A stretch of DNA of 58,304 bases, from the NCBI GenBank assembly GCA_943913205.1, contig CALTWN010000001.1, positions 1 to 58,304 of the forward strand. Direction: 5' to 3'. Below are positions 17,293-27,161 of this stretch, piece by piece (position 1 is the stretch's first letter; each line of letters starts with the position of its first letter). This stretch comes from an uncultured Bartonella sp. Lineage in GTDB: Bacteria > Pseudomonadota > Alphaproteobacteria > Rhizobiales > Rhizobiaceae. The position numbers and the translations under genes were made by a program. The notes below the pieces were generated by a model. It made no database searches and was not told the origin of the DNA. It saw only the letters and a list, made by a program, of their open reading frames with translations.

Positions 17293-19226
17293 TGGATAGT
17301 TGGTTAAACGACTTAAACGAACAACAACTAGAAGCTGTAACAGCTACTGAAGGTCCATTATTAATTTTAGCGGGCGCCGGTACAGGTAAAACTAAAACTT
17401 TAACAACACGCCTAGTTCATATATTAAATAAAGGCTTAGCAAAACCTAGCGAGGTTTTATGTGTTACTTTTACCAATAAAGCTGCGCAAGAAATGGAAAG
17501 CCGTATAACAAAACTAGATAAAAATATTTCGTACCTTCCATGGATCGGCACCTTTCATAGTATAGCTGCTAGGTTTTTAAGAAGGCATGCCTCTTTGGCT
17601 GGCTTAGAAAGCAATTTTACAATTTTAGATAAAGCGGACTCTATAAAACTTTTAAAAAACATTCAAAAAAACCCAACTATCTCTCAAATCTTATATAATT
17701 ATATATCAAAATATAAAAACTTCGGTATGCTGCCAGATGATATATCGCAAGAAGAATTCAATAATGACTATAATTCAATAATTTTTGAATATAGCGACAT
17801 AAGTTTTGAAGATAATTTGCTTTATAAAAGTTATAGCGAATACCAAAAACATTTAAAAGACATGAATTGCTGTGATTTTGGCGACTTACTATTATTATCT
17901 TTTAAAATATTGCTAGCAAATACCGAAATACTATCTAGGTACCAAGAAAATTTCAAATATATTTTTGTAGATGAATATCAAGACACAAATTTGGTACAAT
18001 ATTTATTTATACGCTTATTAGCACAAAAACATCAAAATATATGTTGTGTAGGCGATGACGATCAAGCCATTTATGGTTGGCGGGGCGCCAATGTAAAACA
18101 TATGCTTCAATTTGAACATGATTTCAAAAATGCTAAACTAATTAAATTAGAGCGTAATTACCGTTCAACTGCTCCTATTTTAGGTGCGGCCAATGGCGTA
18201 ATAAAAGAAAATACACAGCGTATCGGTAAAAATTTATATCCACATAATGAAAAAGCTGCCCAAAATATTTATGTAACTGCATTTGCATCTGGCATGGAGG
18301 AAATCCAAAATATCTGCGAACAGATAATAAATCTTCAATATCAAGGACATAGTCTTGGTGAAATGGCTATTATTGTACGGCTACGTTCGCAACTTAATGA
18401 GCTTGAAAGTAAGCTACTTAACTATCAAATAAAATATCGACTTATTGGTGAATCTAGTTTTTTCGAATCTGCCGAGATAAAAGATATAATGGCATATTTG
18501 CGTATTATTTCTCAAACTAGTGATAATCTAGCTTATGAGCGCATACTTAACACTCCCAAACGGAATTTAGGCAAAGCAAGTTTAGATAAAATTAAAAATT
18601 ATGCTTCAACCTACAATTTGCCTTTATATTTAGCCGCGATTAAGTGCTTGGAAGATAATGTTTTTTCTAAACGACAACATAATGCTTTGCAAAATTTTCA
18701 TGGTTTATTACAAAAATGGCGCGATTTTTGCCAACATATGTCAATCGATAGTTTAACGCAAGAAATACTGAATGACATAGGCTATATAGATACACTTGAA
18801 AATGATATAACGGGAAAACGCAAGTTAAATATTAAAAGTTTGTTAGATCAAATGCAACAAAGTGATATAATATCCCTGCACGAATATTTACAAAATTTCG
18901 CGCTTAGTAGCGAGCGTTCTAGTAAAGCAGAAGATGCTATAAATATAATGACTATTCACGCAGCAAAAGGCTTAGAGTTTAAAACTGTATTTTCTCCAGC
19001 ATGGGAAGAAAATATTTTACCATTTGCCAAAAAAGGGCAAATAATAGAAAATTATACAGATATAGAAGAAGAGCGAAGATTAGCCTATGTAGTAATGACC
19101 AGAGCTAAAGAAAATTTATATCTTTCTTTTAGCTTATATCGCATCAGATATGGAGTAGCTTACTATAATAACCCTTCTAGATTTTTAGATGATATACCAG
19201 CTGCATGTACACAAGTTGCTAAATAA
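17292..19226 (+). CDS. uvrD: UvrD/PcrA-type superfamily 1A DNA helicase
   Basis: 644 residues, about 80-100 shorter than E. coli UvrD or Bacillus PcrA. Conserved motifs are complete: Q motif LNEQQLEAV, Walker A AGAGTGKT at 28-34, Ia TFTNKAAQEM, Walker B FVDEYQDTN, III GDDDQAIYGWRGA, IV LERNYRS, V TIHAAKGLEF and VI EERRLAYVVMTRAK. It unwinds DNA 3'-5' in nucleotide excision repair, mismatch repair and fork clearance. The missing part is the C-terminal tail beyond motif VI, where the UvrB/RNA-polymerase-binding region usually lies, so interaction with transcription may be reduced; that is an inference. It is coupled to sspB by a one-base overlap. Confidence 0.93.
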   Translation: MDSWLNDLNEQQLEAVTATEGPLLILAGAGTGKTKTLTTRLVHILNKGLAKPSEVLCVTFTNKAAQEMESRITKLDKNISYLPWIGTFHSIAARFLRRHASLAGLESNFTILDKADSIKLLKNIQKNPTISQILYNYISKYKNFGMLPDDISQEEFNNDYNSIIFEYSDISFEDNLLYKSYSEYQKHLKDMNCCDFGDLLLLSFKILLANTEILSRYQENFKYIFVDEYQDTNLVQYLFIRLLAQKHQNICCVGDDDQAIYGWRGANVKHMLQFEHDFKNAKLIKLERNYRSTAPILGAANGVIKENTQRIGKNLYPHNEKAAQNIYVTAFASGMEEIQNICEQIINLQYQGHSLGEMAIIVRLRSQLNELESKLLNYQIKYRLIGESSFFESAEIKDIMAYLRIISQTSDNLAYERILNTPKRNLGKASLDKIKNYASTYNLPLYLAAIKCLEDNVFSKRQHNALQNFHGLLQKWRDFCQHMSIDSLTQEILNDIGYIDTLENDITGKRKLNIKSLLDQMQQSDIISLHEYLQNFALSSERSSKAEDAINIMTIHAAKGLEFKTVFSPAWEENILPFAKKGQIIENYTDIEEERRLAYVVMTRAKENLYLSFSLYRIRYGVAYYNNPSRFLDDIPAACTQVAK

Positions 19227-19271
19227 AATATTTGGTGTTATAATTTTATTTTTAATAGTTTGGTGTGTTTT

Positions 19272-19865
19272 ATGAAAAATTTTGTTTCATTTTTAGTTTT
19301 AATTGCTGCTTTTGTAGGCTTTATTTACATTTATAATTATTTTATGCAACCCGGCCCTATTGGATGCGAATTTAATTTAATTTCTTCAAATGGTGAAAAA
19401 ATTACCGAAAAAGATATAAGGGCTAAGCCAGCTGTGGTGTTTTTTGGCTACACAATGTGCCCGGACATATGCCCAACAACTATGGTAGATATGCAGCATT
19501 GGATAGAACAGCTAGGTACTGACGCCAACAAATTAGGATGGTGGTTTTTTTCTGTAGATCCACAAAGAGATACGCCCCAGGTTATGCATAGCTACCTATC
19601 GAGTTTTCCAAAAAATATTATAGGCATAAGTGGAGATGCTGCAAAAGTTAATAAGGTTATAAAAGCTTTTAATATTGTTGCAAAAAAAGTTCCGGGTGAA
19701 AATAACGACTATACATACGACCATACAGCCGCAGTTATTTTACTACGCAAAGGCGGTCGTTCATATGGCATTATACCATTTCAAGCTGATGTAGGCGCAC
19801 AAAGTGAGAGAAATGGAATTGGGCTAGATAAATTAAAACAACTTATAAAAGATGAATATAGGTAA
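19272..19865 (+). CDS. SCO1/SenC-family copper chaperone
   Basis: 197 residues. One N-terminal membrane anchor (about residues 4-22), then a thioredoxin-like domain facing the periplasm. The copper-binding CxxxC motif is at 63-67 (TMCPDICPTT), and the third ligand is the histidine in TYDHTAAVILL near residue 157. SCO proteins deliver copper to the CuA site of cytochrome c oxidase subunit II, so an aerobic aa3/cbb3-type oxidase is probably encoded elsewhere. The frame extends four codons upstream to a TTG at 19260; the ATG at 19272 gives the usual signal-anchor start. It is between uvrD (45-base gap) and prmA (3-base gap). Confidence 0.92.
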   Translation: MKNFVSFLVLIAAFVGFIYIYNYFMQPGPIGCEFNLISSNGEKITEKDIRAKPAVVFFGYTMCPDICPTTMVDMQHWIEQLGTDANKLGWWFFSVDPQRDTPQVMHSYLSSFPKNIIGISGDAAKVNKVIKAFNIVAKKVPGENNDYTYDHTAAVILLRKGGRSYGIIPFQADVGAQSERNGIGLDKLKQLIKDEYR

Positions 19866-19868
19866 CTT

Positions 19869-20759
19869 ATGCAGCAAATACGTTTATTTATGCAACTGCA
19901 TAAATCGCTAGCTCAAAATTACTTTAATTTAATTGAACAAATTTTTGAAAACGAAAATTATGCATTATCTATAGTTCCATTAGATGAACAAAATGATTTA
20001 TATGAAATTTCGCTTTATTGCTTTGATAAAAATGAAAGTGAAATTATAAATCAATTAGAAAAAATTGCTAAGAATCTACCTATTGCACTTAACATACAAA
20101 AAGAAATCTTACCAGATATTGATTGGGTACAGCATAGTTTAAAAGGTTTAAAGCCGGTAGAGACAAATAATTTTTTCATTTTCGGTAGCCATGATAAACA
20201 TTTAATAAAACCAAACAAAATAAATATTGAAATTGAAGCAAATCAAGCTTTTGGCACTGGGCATCATAATACTACCTTGGGGTGCTTAATTCTTTTAGAA
20301 AAATATTTAACTAAAAATATAAAAAATATATTAGACCTTGGCACTGGCACAGGTATTTTAAGCATGGCTATAGCTATGCAACAAGTAAAACAAAATATTT
20401 TACCATCTATTATAGCTAGCGATATTGACCCAACCGCTATTAGGATAGCTACTGATAATTTTGCATTAAATAAAGTTTCAAAATATATAAAACCTCTTAT
20501 AGCGGAGGGATTAGATGATAAGCAAATTTTAGAGCAAAGCCCCTTTGATCTTATAGTAGCTAATATTTTAGCAAAACCACTTATAGAATTGGCTAAAAAT
20601 ATTAAGAATGTTGTACATAATAATAGCTTGGTAATATTGTCTGGCATATTAAACAAACAAAGCGATGAAGTTATTGCAGCATATAAAAAACATAATTTTA
20701 AAATAGTTGAAATTCTACAAAAAGAAGAATGGGTAGCGTTAATTCTATCTTTAATATAA
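19869..20759 (+). CDS. prmA: Ribosomal protein L11 methyltransferase
   Basis: 296 residues. The C-terminal Rossmann methyltransferase domain carries QAFGTGHHNTTLGCL, ILDLGTGTGILSMAIA (SAM motif I) and IASDIDPTAIRIATDNF (motif post-I); FDLIVANILAKPLIEL holds the NxL-type catalytic loop of PrmA. The N-terminal 110 residues form the substrate-recognition domain, of poorer conservation. PrmA trimethylates several amino groups of L11 in the large ribosomal subunit. The start is three bases after the SCO stop. The aminopeptidase P gene follows after 18 bases; prmA next to aminopeptidase P is a familiar alphaproteobacterial arrangement. Confidence 0.95.
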   Translation: MQQIRLFMQLHKSLAQNYFNLIEQIFENENYALSIVPLDEQNDLYEISLYCFDKNESEIINQLEKIAKNLPIALNIQKEILPDIDWVQHSLKGLKPVETNNFFIFGSHDKHLIKPNKINIEIEANQAFGTGHHNTTLGCLILLEKYLTKNIKNILDLGTGTGILSMAIAMQQVKQNILPSIIASDIDPTAIRIATDNFALNKVSKYIKPLIAEGLDDKQILEQSPFDLIVANILAKPLIELAKNIKNVVHNNSLVILSGILNKQSDEVIAAYKKHNFKIVEILQKEEWVALILSLI

Positions 20760-20777
20760 AAACCAAGGAGCAGAACC

Positions 20778-22601
20778 ATGTTTCAAACATATAATGTTAT
20801 TAGCGATTATTCAAAAAGCTCCACTCGGATAGAGCTACTACGTAACCTGCTTAAAAAAAATGGACTAAATGGTTACATAGTACCGCTAAGCGACGAATAT
20901 CAAGGTGAATATATTGCAGCTTATGCCCAAAGACTACAATGGCTAACTGGGTTTACAGGCTCAGCAGGTATGGCACTTATTTTACTTGATAAGGCCATAT
21001 TTTTTACTGATGGACGCTATAGTTTACAAGTTCGCCAACAAACAGATAATAATATTTTTAGCTATGTAGATTCTACAGATATTTCTATAGCTAAATATTT
21101 GGAGCTAAATATAAAAGATGCAAAAATTGCTATAGATTCTGCACTTTTTACTATAGCTCAAGCTAAAGCTTTGAAAGTAAGTTTAGAAAAAACTAACTCT
21201 AAATTGATATATCCGAATGAAAATTTGGTAGATAATATTTGGGAAGACCAGCCCTTAAAACCAATAACTCCCGTGGTTATTCATCAAATAAAATATAGCG
21301 GTAAAGATTCTAAGCAAAAAATTTTAGAAATCCAGGAAATAATGATTCAAAACAAATGTGACAACATTGTTTTAACTGATGCAACTTCTATTGCATGGCT
21401 TTTTAATATTCGTGGTAACGATGTAGAACATACTCCAGTAACTTTAGCCTTTGCTTGCGTTAGCGCTACAACAGCTCCAACTTTATTTATAAATAAGGAA
21501 AAACTAGATAATGATGTATACGCTTATTTAAATAATATTTGTAATATCGCCGATTCAACAGAATTTTTAAATTTTATAAATACTAAAGCCGAAAAAGGTG
21601 AGAATTTTGGTTTAGATGCCAATAGTTGTGCTGAGCAGGTATACGCAAATTTAGCTCAGCATAAAACAAATATACAATTTATACGCGACCCCATTAAACT
21701 AGCTAAAGCTGTAAAAAATAAAACTGAAATTGAAGGAGCACGTCAGGCACATATACGAGATGGTGTGGCAATGGTACGCTTTTTATGCTGGCTATATCAA
21801 CAAAAAGCAAACAGCGTGGATGAAATTAGCGCTGCAAAACAGCTAGAAAAATTTAGAAAAATAACAGCGATAGATTTCAAAACAGAGCTTAAAGATATAT
21901 CTTTTGATAGTATTTCGGGATGTGGAGAGCATGGCGCTATTATTCACTACCGCGTAAATGAACAAACAAATAAAATTTTACAGCAAGGCGAATTATATTT
22001 AATAGATTCTGGAGCACAATATTTAGATGGTACAACAGATATAACCCGAACTATAGCATTAGGAAATGTAGGCCTAGAAGAAAAAAAATGCTTCACCTTA
22101 GTTTTAAAAGGATTAATAAACCTTTCTATGGCACGCTTTTTACCACATACTAAGGGTCTACATCTAGATATATTAGCTCGTAACGCTTTATTACAGCACG
22201 GCTTAGATTATGCGCACGGTACAGGACACGGCGTTGGCTCTTATCTAGGTGTACATGAAGGGCCACAATCAATAACACGCTTATCCGAGCAAGAATTACT
22301 TACAAATATGATAATATCTAATGAGCCTGGCTATTATAAGGCAGGTCATTTTGGTATTCGCATTGAAAACTTAATTGTAGTTAATTCTGCTCAAAAAGCC
22401 AATAATGAAGAAGTAGCTACGCATTCTTTTGAAACACTAACTCTATGCCCTATAGATATTAGTTTAATAGAAAAAAACTTGCTAAATAAGCAAGAAATAT
22501 TATGGATAAATAACTATCATAAATTTGTTTATAGTAGTTTGGCTAAATATCTAGATGAAACAACTAAGGAGTGGTTGCAGGCTAATACCCAACCTATTTA
22601 A
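20778..22601 (+). CDS. Aminopeptidase P-family protein (M24B, Xaa-Pro aminopeptidase)
   Basis: 607 residues, the long three-domain form. Two creatinase-like N-terminal domains (for example LQWLTGFTGSAGMALIL and FFTDGRYSLQVRQQ) precede a pita-bread catalytic domain. The metal ligands are visible: Asp residues in LIDSGAQYLDGTTDITRT, His in HGTGHGVGSYLGVHEGPQ, and glutamates in ISNEPGYYKAGHFGIRIENL. It removes an N-terminal residue followed by proline, using two manganese or cobalt ions, in the cytoplasm. AAGGAG is eight bases before the ATG. It ends against ligA, with a hairpin in the 40-base convergent gap. Confidence 0.95.
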   Translation: MFQTYNVISDYSKSSTRIELLRNLLKKNGLNGYIVPLSDEYQGEYIAAYAQRLQWLTGFTGSAGMALILLDKAIFFTDGRYSLQVRQQTDNNIFSYVDSTDISIAKYLELNIKDAKIAIDSALFTIAQAKALKVSLEKTNSKLIYPNENLVDNIWEDQPLKPITPVVIHQIKYSGKDSKQKILEIQEIMIQNKCDNIVLTDATSIAWLFNIRGNDVEHTPVTLAFACVSATTAPTLFINKEKLDNDVYAYLNNICNIADSTEFLNFINTKAEKGENFGLDANSCAEQVYANLAQHKTNIQFIRDPIKLAKAVKNKTEIEGARQAHIRDGVAMVRFLCWLYQQKANSVDEISAAKQLEKFRKITAIDFKTELKDISFDSISGCGEHGAIIHYRVNEQTNKILQQGELYLIDSGAQYLDGTTDITRTIALGNVGLEEKKCFTLVLKGLINLSMARFLPHTKGLHLDILARNALLQHGLDYAHGTGHGVGSYLGVHEGPQSITRLSEQELLTNMIISNEPGYYKAGHFGIRIENLIVVNSAQKANNEEVATHSFETLTLCPIDISLIEKNLLNKQEILWINNYHKFVYSSLAKYLDETTKEWLQANTQPI

Positions 22602-22622
22602 ATATAAGCCAGGGCTTATATT
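22601..22622. terminator. Bidirectional terminator hairpin between aminopeptidase P and ligA
   Basis: AATATAAGCC and GGCTTATATT face each other with a two-base gap, so the practical loop is CAGG with a nine-base-pair stem. It starts at the last base of the aminopeptidase stop codon. Neither side has a long T run, though both flanks are AT-rich. It lies in the only gap between the two convergent operons. Confidence 0.5.
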
Positions 22623-22641
22623 AATTTCATAAGTTTATTTA

Positions 22642-24624
22642 TTATTCTTCAAGTAATTTTAGCCACTCATCTTCAGATATTATTTTAATGTTAAGTTGTT
22701 GGGCTTTTTTTAATTTCGATCCAGCTTTTTCGCCTGCTACCAATAAATTTACATTTTTACTTATAGAGCTTGCAATATTAGCGCCATTTGCAATAGCTAT
22801 AGTTTTTGCCTCTTCACGCGACATTGTAGCCAGACTCCCCGTAAAAAGTATGGTTAAATTACTAAATTTACTATTGATATTTTCTGAATCTTTTAAAATA
22901 TTTATATATTGTAATAATTTTTCAATTATTTCTACATTATGTTTTTCATTATAAAAATCAGAAATTGCTTGTATTACCACATCTCCTAAACCTTCAATAG
23001 CCAAAAATTCTTGAGAAGCTTCTATATCTCCAGCCGCCATTTTTTGCGCTTTATTAGCAAAATTATCATAAGTTTTAAAATACCGAGATATCTTATGAGC
23101 ATTAACTTCGCCACAATATCGTATGCCAAGAGCAAAAATAAATCTGCTAAAATTTATTTTTTTACTATTATTTATGCTAGTAAATAAGTTTTTAACGGAA
23201 GTTTTACCAAAGCCTTCTTCTTCAGATAAATTTGGATGTTTTTGTTCTAAAGTAAAAATGTCACTAACATCTTTTATATAGTTTTTATTATAAAAAAGCT
23301 CTATTTGCTTTTCGCCCAAACCTTCAATATTAAATGCTGCTTTAGATACAAAATGCTTTATACGTTCAATTGTTTGCGCTTCACATAACAATCCCCCGGT
23401 ACAACGATATGCTGCTGAATTTGCTTCACGCACACATAGGCTGTTACACACCGGACAATATTTAGGAAATGTAAAAATTTTATTATTTGCAGGGCGTTTT
23501 TTTAAAACCACCTCAACTATTTGGGGTATTACATCGCCAGCACGTTGCAAAATAACAGTATCGCCTATTCTTATATCTTTATTTTTTATATAATCTTCAT
23601 TATGAAGAGAGGCATTAGTTATAACCACCCCTCCTACATTCACTGGCTGTAATCTTGCTACAGGGGTAAGCGCTCCTGTACGCCCAACCTGAACATTTAT
23701 AGAATTTACAATTGTACTAGCTTGTTCAGCTGAAAATTTATGAGCTATAGCCCATCTTGGTGAATGAGACGTGCTACCTAAGCGATTTTGTAAACTAAAA
23801 CTATTAATTTTATATACCACACCATCTATATCATAACCAAAATATGCACGATGTTCATCAATATATGTATAAAATTCTTGAAGTTCCATTATAGATTTGC
23901 ATAATTTAGTATGCTCATTAATAGTAAAGCCGATTTTTTTATATAATTGCAATAAATCAAATTGTGTATCAGATAATGCTTCATTTACCTCACCGCAACC
24001 ATATGCAAAAAACTGCAAATTTCGCTGCTTAGTTATATTAGCATCTAATTGCCTTAACGAACCTGCAGCTGCATTACGTGGATTTGCAAATAGATTCTTA
24101 CCATCTTGATATTGTTTTTTATTCAGATTCTCAAAATCTTTATGTAGCATATAAACTTCGCCACGAACTTCTAAAATATTAGCCTTACATGCTTTTAAGT
24201 TTTTCGGTATTGAAGCAATATAATTTGCATTTTCAGTTACATCTTCACCAATATAGCCATTACCTCTTGTAGCTGCTCGTACTAAAACACCTTTTTCGTA
24301 ACGTAATGATAAGGATAAGCCATCTATTTTTGGTTCAGCTATAAACTCTAGCTTTTGATTTTTTACAATTTTATTTATACGTGATATAAATTGCTCTACA
24401 TCTACAAAATTATATGCTTTATCTAACGACAACATAGGTCTAGTATGTTCTATTTTATAAGCTGTCTTTGGTTCAGCACCAACCTTAATAGTGCCGCCCA
24501 TTTTTACATATAATTTATACAGCTTATCATATTCAGCATCGCTTATTTCTGGGCTATCTAATGTATGATATAAATAATCGTGATGATCTAATAAAGACTG
24601 TAATTCTTCTAATGTAAATTTCAT
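22642..24624 (-). CDS. ligA: NAD+-dependent DNA ligase
   Basis: 660 residues. Domains in order: Ia (conserved YY/Y region within the first 60 residues), adenylation domain with the nucleophilic lysine at 99 in AEPKIDGLSL, OB fold around RIGDTVILQRAGDVIPQI, a four-cysteine zinc finger (CPVCNSLC then CTGG..C), helix-hairpin-helix repeats (FNIEGLGEKQIE, then LAIEGLGD), and a C-terminal BRCT domain (TILFTGSLATMSREEAK...ANGA). It seals nicks between Okazaki fragments. It is the last gene of the dcw-cluster run, as in many alphaproteobacteria; its ATG overlaps the recN stop by four bases. Confidence 0.98.
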   Translation of the reverse strand: MKFTLEELQSLLDHHDYLYHTLDSPEISDAEYDKLYKLYVKMGGTIKVGAEPKTAYKIEHTRPMLSLDKAYNFVDVEQFISRINKIVKNQKLEFIAEPKIDGLSLSLRYEKGVLVRAATRGNGYIGEDVTENANYIASIPKNLKACKANILEVRGEVYMLHKDFENLNKKQYQDGKNLFANPRNAAAGSLRQLDANITKQRNLQFFAYGCGEVNEALSDTQFDLLQLYKKIGFTINEHTKLCKSIMELQEFYTYIDEHRAYFGYDIDGVVYKINSFSLQNRLGSTSHSPRWAIAHKFSAEQASTIVNSINVQVGRTGALTPVARLQPVNVGGVVITNASLHNEDYIKNKDIRIGDTVILQRAGDVIPQIVEVVLKKRPANNKIFTFPKYCPVCNSLCVREANSAAYRCTGGLLCEAQTIERIKHFVSKAAFNIEGLGEKQIELFYNKNYIKDVSDIFTLEQKHPNLSEEEGFGKTSVKNLFTSINNSKKINFSRFIFALGIRYCGEVNAHKISRYFKTYDNFANKAQKMAAGDIEASQEFLAIEGLGDVVIQAISDFYNEKHNVEIIEKLLQYINILKDSENINSKFSNLTILFTGSLATMSREEAKTIAIANGANIASSISKNVNLLVAGEKAGSKLKKAQQLNIKIISEDEWLKLLEE

Positions 24625-26267
24625 TTTATATTTATTAAGCTTTGAGCGGAAGCTCGGGCTTCTGCGGTTATTTTGCTACCCGAAAGCATTCGCGCAATTT
24701 CTTCAATACGTTCTTTTTTATTTAGCTTTATTATTTTACTTGTCAACCGATTTTCGTTTTCAACCAAAACTTTAGTTATTAAAAATTGATTGTCGGCCAT
24801 AGAGGCCACTTGCGGAAGATGTGTAATGGCAATTAATTGTATATTTTTTGCAAGCATTTTTAACTTTTTTCCAATAGAAGCTGCTACCGCTCCACCAACC
24901 CCAGTATCTATTTCATCAAATATCAACGTTGGTATCTTATTTTTATTAAATAACACAACCTTTAAAGCCAATAAAAAACGAGAAAGCTCACCGCCAGATG
25001 CTACTTCTAAAATGGGACCTGCATTAGTATTAGGATTGGTTTGAACCCAAAATTCTACCTTATCAATACCTAATTTAGTCATAATATTAGCATTATTATC
25101 AAATTTTACAAAAAACTTAGAATGTTCTAATTTCAAATCTGGTAATTCTGCCATTATTTTTGCGGTAAGAGCTTCAGCTGCCTCCTTACGAGCCTTAGAA
25201 AGCAAATTCGCTTCAATTAAATATTCATTTTTATATTTCTTAATAAGCGATTGAGCATTTTTAATTTCAGATTCTGCATTTTCTATAAGCCGAACTTTCT
25301 GAGACATCTTCTCATAAAGTTCAGGTAAGTCATCTATTCTAATGTTATATTTACGCGCAGCTGCGCGTAGTGCAAATAATCTTTCTTCTATTGCTTCTAG
25401 TTCAGACTCATCAAAATATAAGGTTTTAAGAGTTTCGCCTACACTATCTTCAAGTATAGCTAAATAATGTAAAACATTATCCATATGCTCTATTATTATT
25501 TTAGTATATTCGGACTCTACACCACGATCCAATTTACGCCATAAATCTGTTAATACGGAAGAAGGAGAATTATTTAAGCTTAAAGAGTTTTGTACCTCTA
25601 AAATAGTATTTGCTAATTTTTGATGTTTAAGCATTAAAGCCCGCTTTGAGCTAAGCTCCTCTTCTTCACCCGGCTTTACAAAAAGATTCTCTAATTCTAT
25701 AACAGCATTTTTTAAATAATCTTGCTCTTTATTATACTCTTCTAAAACATTAAGCTTTTCTTCTAATTCTTTTTGTGCTTTTAGCCATTTTTCGTAAGCT
25801 TTTTCTAGCTTTACTTTTTCTAGGCCTGCAAAATTATCAAGTAATCGCAAATGTTCTGTTTTTTTTAGCAAATCCCTATCAGCATGCTGCCCATGAAACT
25901 GCACAAGCCTATTGCCAATATCTCTTATATAAGAAAGGCTTACTGCTTTATCATTTAAAAAACATTGTGTTCTACCATTTTTTGATTGTATACGCTTAAA
26001 TGTTAATGTATTTTCGCGAAATTCCTGCTTTATTTTATTATATTTTGATATATCAATACAGGCAATTACTTCACCATCTTCAGCATAGCTACATACAAAA
26101 TCCTTATTTGCACGCCCACCAAGTACGAAAAATAAAGAATCAAGAATAATAGATTTACCGGCACCTGTCTCGCCCGTAAATATAGAAAAACCACTTTTTA
26201 AGTCTATAGTAACATAATCTACCAAAACTATGTTTTTTATGGAAAGCCGCAAAAGCATTTTTTGCAA
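24621..26267 (-). CDS. recN: DNA repair protein RecN
   Basis: 548 residues, the usual RecN size. Walker A GETGAGKS is at 32-39 and the ABC signature ASGGELSRFLLALKV is near residue 425, followed by Walker B TLIFDEIDTGVGG and HLPQVASMADNQFLI. Between them is a coiled-coil region with heptads (roughly 150-230 and 290-360), as in SMC-like proteins. RecN acts early in double-strand break repair. It lies between bamD (3-base gap) and ligA (4-base overlap), the standard alphaproteobacterial order. Confidence 0.97.
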   Translation of the reverse strand: MQKMLLRLSIKNIVLVDYVTIDLKSGFSIFTGETGAGKSIILDSLFFVLGGRANKDFVCSYAEDGEVIACIDISKYNKIKQEFRENTLTFKRIQSKNGRTQCFLNDKAVSLSYIRDIGNRLVQFHGQHADRDLLKKTEHLRLLDNFAGLEKVKLEKAYEKWLKAQKELEEKLNVLEEYNKEQDYLKNAVIELENLFVKPGEEEELSSKRALMLKHQKLANTILEVQNSLSLNNSPSSVLTDLWRKLDRGVESEYTKIIIEHMDNVLHYLAILEDSVGETLKTLYFDESELEAIEERLFALRAAARKYNIRIDDLPELYEKMSQKVRLIENAESEIKNAQSLIKKYKNEYLIEANLLSKARKEAAEALTAKIMAELPDLKLEHSKFFVKFDNNANIMTKLGIDKVEFWVQTNPNTNAGPILEVASGGELSRFLLALKVVLFNKNKIPTLIFDEIDTGVGGAVAASIGKKLKMLAKNIQLIAITHLPQVASMADNQFLITKVLVENENRLTSKIIKLNKKERIEEIARMLSGSKITAEARASAQSLINIK

Positions 26268-26270
26268 AAC

Positions 26271-27110
26271 CTATTGAGCAAAAACCTTATATAGCCAAGA
26301 ATTTTTATTTATTGTCATAGGTACATTAGATTTTTGCAGTAAATCATATGCGCTTTTGTACCACGCACTATCTGGATAATTATACCCTAATATATAAGTT
26401 GTAGTTCGCGCCTCTACAGTTAAACCTAAAGTTTCATTAACTTCAACACAGCGGTATAAAGCCTCTTCAGTTAAATTAGTGTCTTTATAATGTTCTAACA
26501 CATATCTATAACGTTTTAGCGCCGCCACATAATCATTATGCTGTTGATAATAACGGCCTACCCGCATTTCTTTTTCAGCTAATTGATTCTTTGCAAAACG
26601 TATTTTATCTTTTGCATCTTCTATATATGGTGAATCAGGGTAATTAGTAATTAAACTTTGCATTGCTTTAATAGTTTCATTAGCATTACTTTGATCAAAT
26701 GTTATACTTGGTATTTGATGGAAATAAGATAGCCCCATAAGATAATTTATATAGGAAGCATCTTTCGTTTTATTATATTGCACCAAATATCTTGAAGCTG
26801 CATTTACCGCATCAGTATAATTTGTTCCTTTAAAATTGCTATAAACCTGCATTATTAAAGACTTACGAGCCCATTCTGTAAGAGGATGCTGAGTTTCTAC
26901 TACAGAAAATTTTAAAGCGGCCTGTTTATATCTACCAGCATCAAAATTAGCTAAAGCTTCATTATACACTACATCAGCCGGCTCTACTTTTTGTTGAGCT
27001 GCTAACAAATCAGCGTTTTTACTGCTAGAGCAACCTGCAATTTGTAAAGCATTTAGCATAATAAATAGAAAGGCAAGTTTTCTACTCAAAGTTTTGATAG
27101 CGTAAATCAT
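26271..27110 (-). CDS. bamD: Outer-membrane assembly lipoprotein BamD
   Basis: 279 residues. A type II signal peptide ends in LQIAGC, so the lipidated cysteine is residue 27. The rest is built of TPR-like repeats: YNEALANFDAGRYKQAALKF, a SPYIEDAKDKIRFAKN block and YVAALKRYRYVLEHY. BamD is the essential lipoprotein of the BAM complex, which inserts beta-barrel proteins into the outer membrane. The start at 27110 has AGGATAT as ribosome binding site, nine bases upstream, and that site lies in the 3' arm of a hairpin (27117-27137). It follows lpxC by 51 bases, one of the wider gaps in this cluster. Confidence 0.95.
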   Translation of the reverse strand: MIYAIKTLSRKLAFLFIMLNALQIAGCSSSKNADLLAAQQKVEPADVVYNEALANFDAGRYKQAALKFSVVETQHPLTEWARKSLIMQVYSNFKGTNYTDAVNAASRYLVQYNKTKDASYINYLMGLSYFHQIPSITFDQSNANETIKAMQSLITNYPDSPYIEDAKDKIRFAKNQLAEKEMRVGRYYQQHNDYVAALKRYRYVLEHYKDTNLTEEALYRCVEVNETLGLTVEARTTTYILGYNYPDSAWYKSAYDLLQKSNVPMTINKNSWLYKVFAQ

Positions 27111-27116
27111 TTGAAA

Positions 27117-27137
27117 ATATCCTATTATATAGGATAT
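27117..27137 (-). promoter_or_regulatory. Inverted repeat that would mask the bamD ribosome binding site
   Basis: On the minus strand ATATCCTA and TAGGATAT form an eight-base-pair stem around the five-base loop TATAA. The AGGA used as the bamD ribosome binding site is in the 3' arm and would pair with TCCT of the 5' arm. The stem is short and AT-rich, so it could open with temperature or ribosome traffic; it might instead be a weak terminator for lpxC, since TTTT follows. Confidence 0.45.
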
Positions 27138-27161
27138 AGCTTACACAAAAAACTTCAACAT

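Noticed and set aside
20264..20779. A 171-codon minus-strand open frame opposite prmA
   Set aside because: PrmA motifs run through this interval on the plus strand; the minus frame has no independent support.
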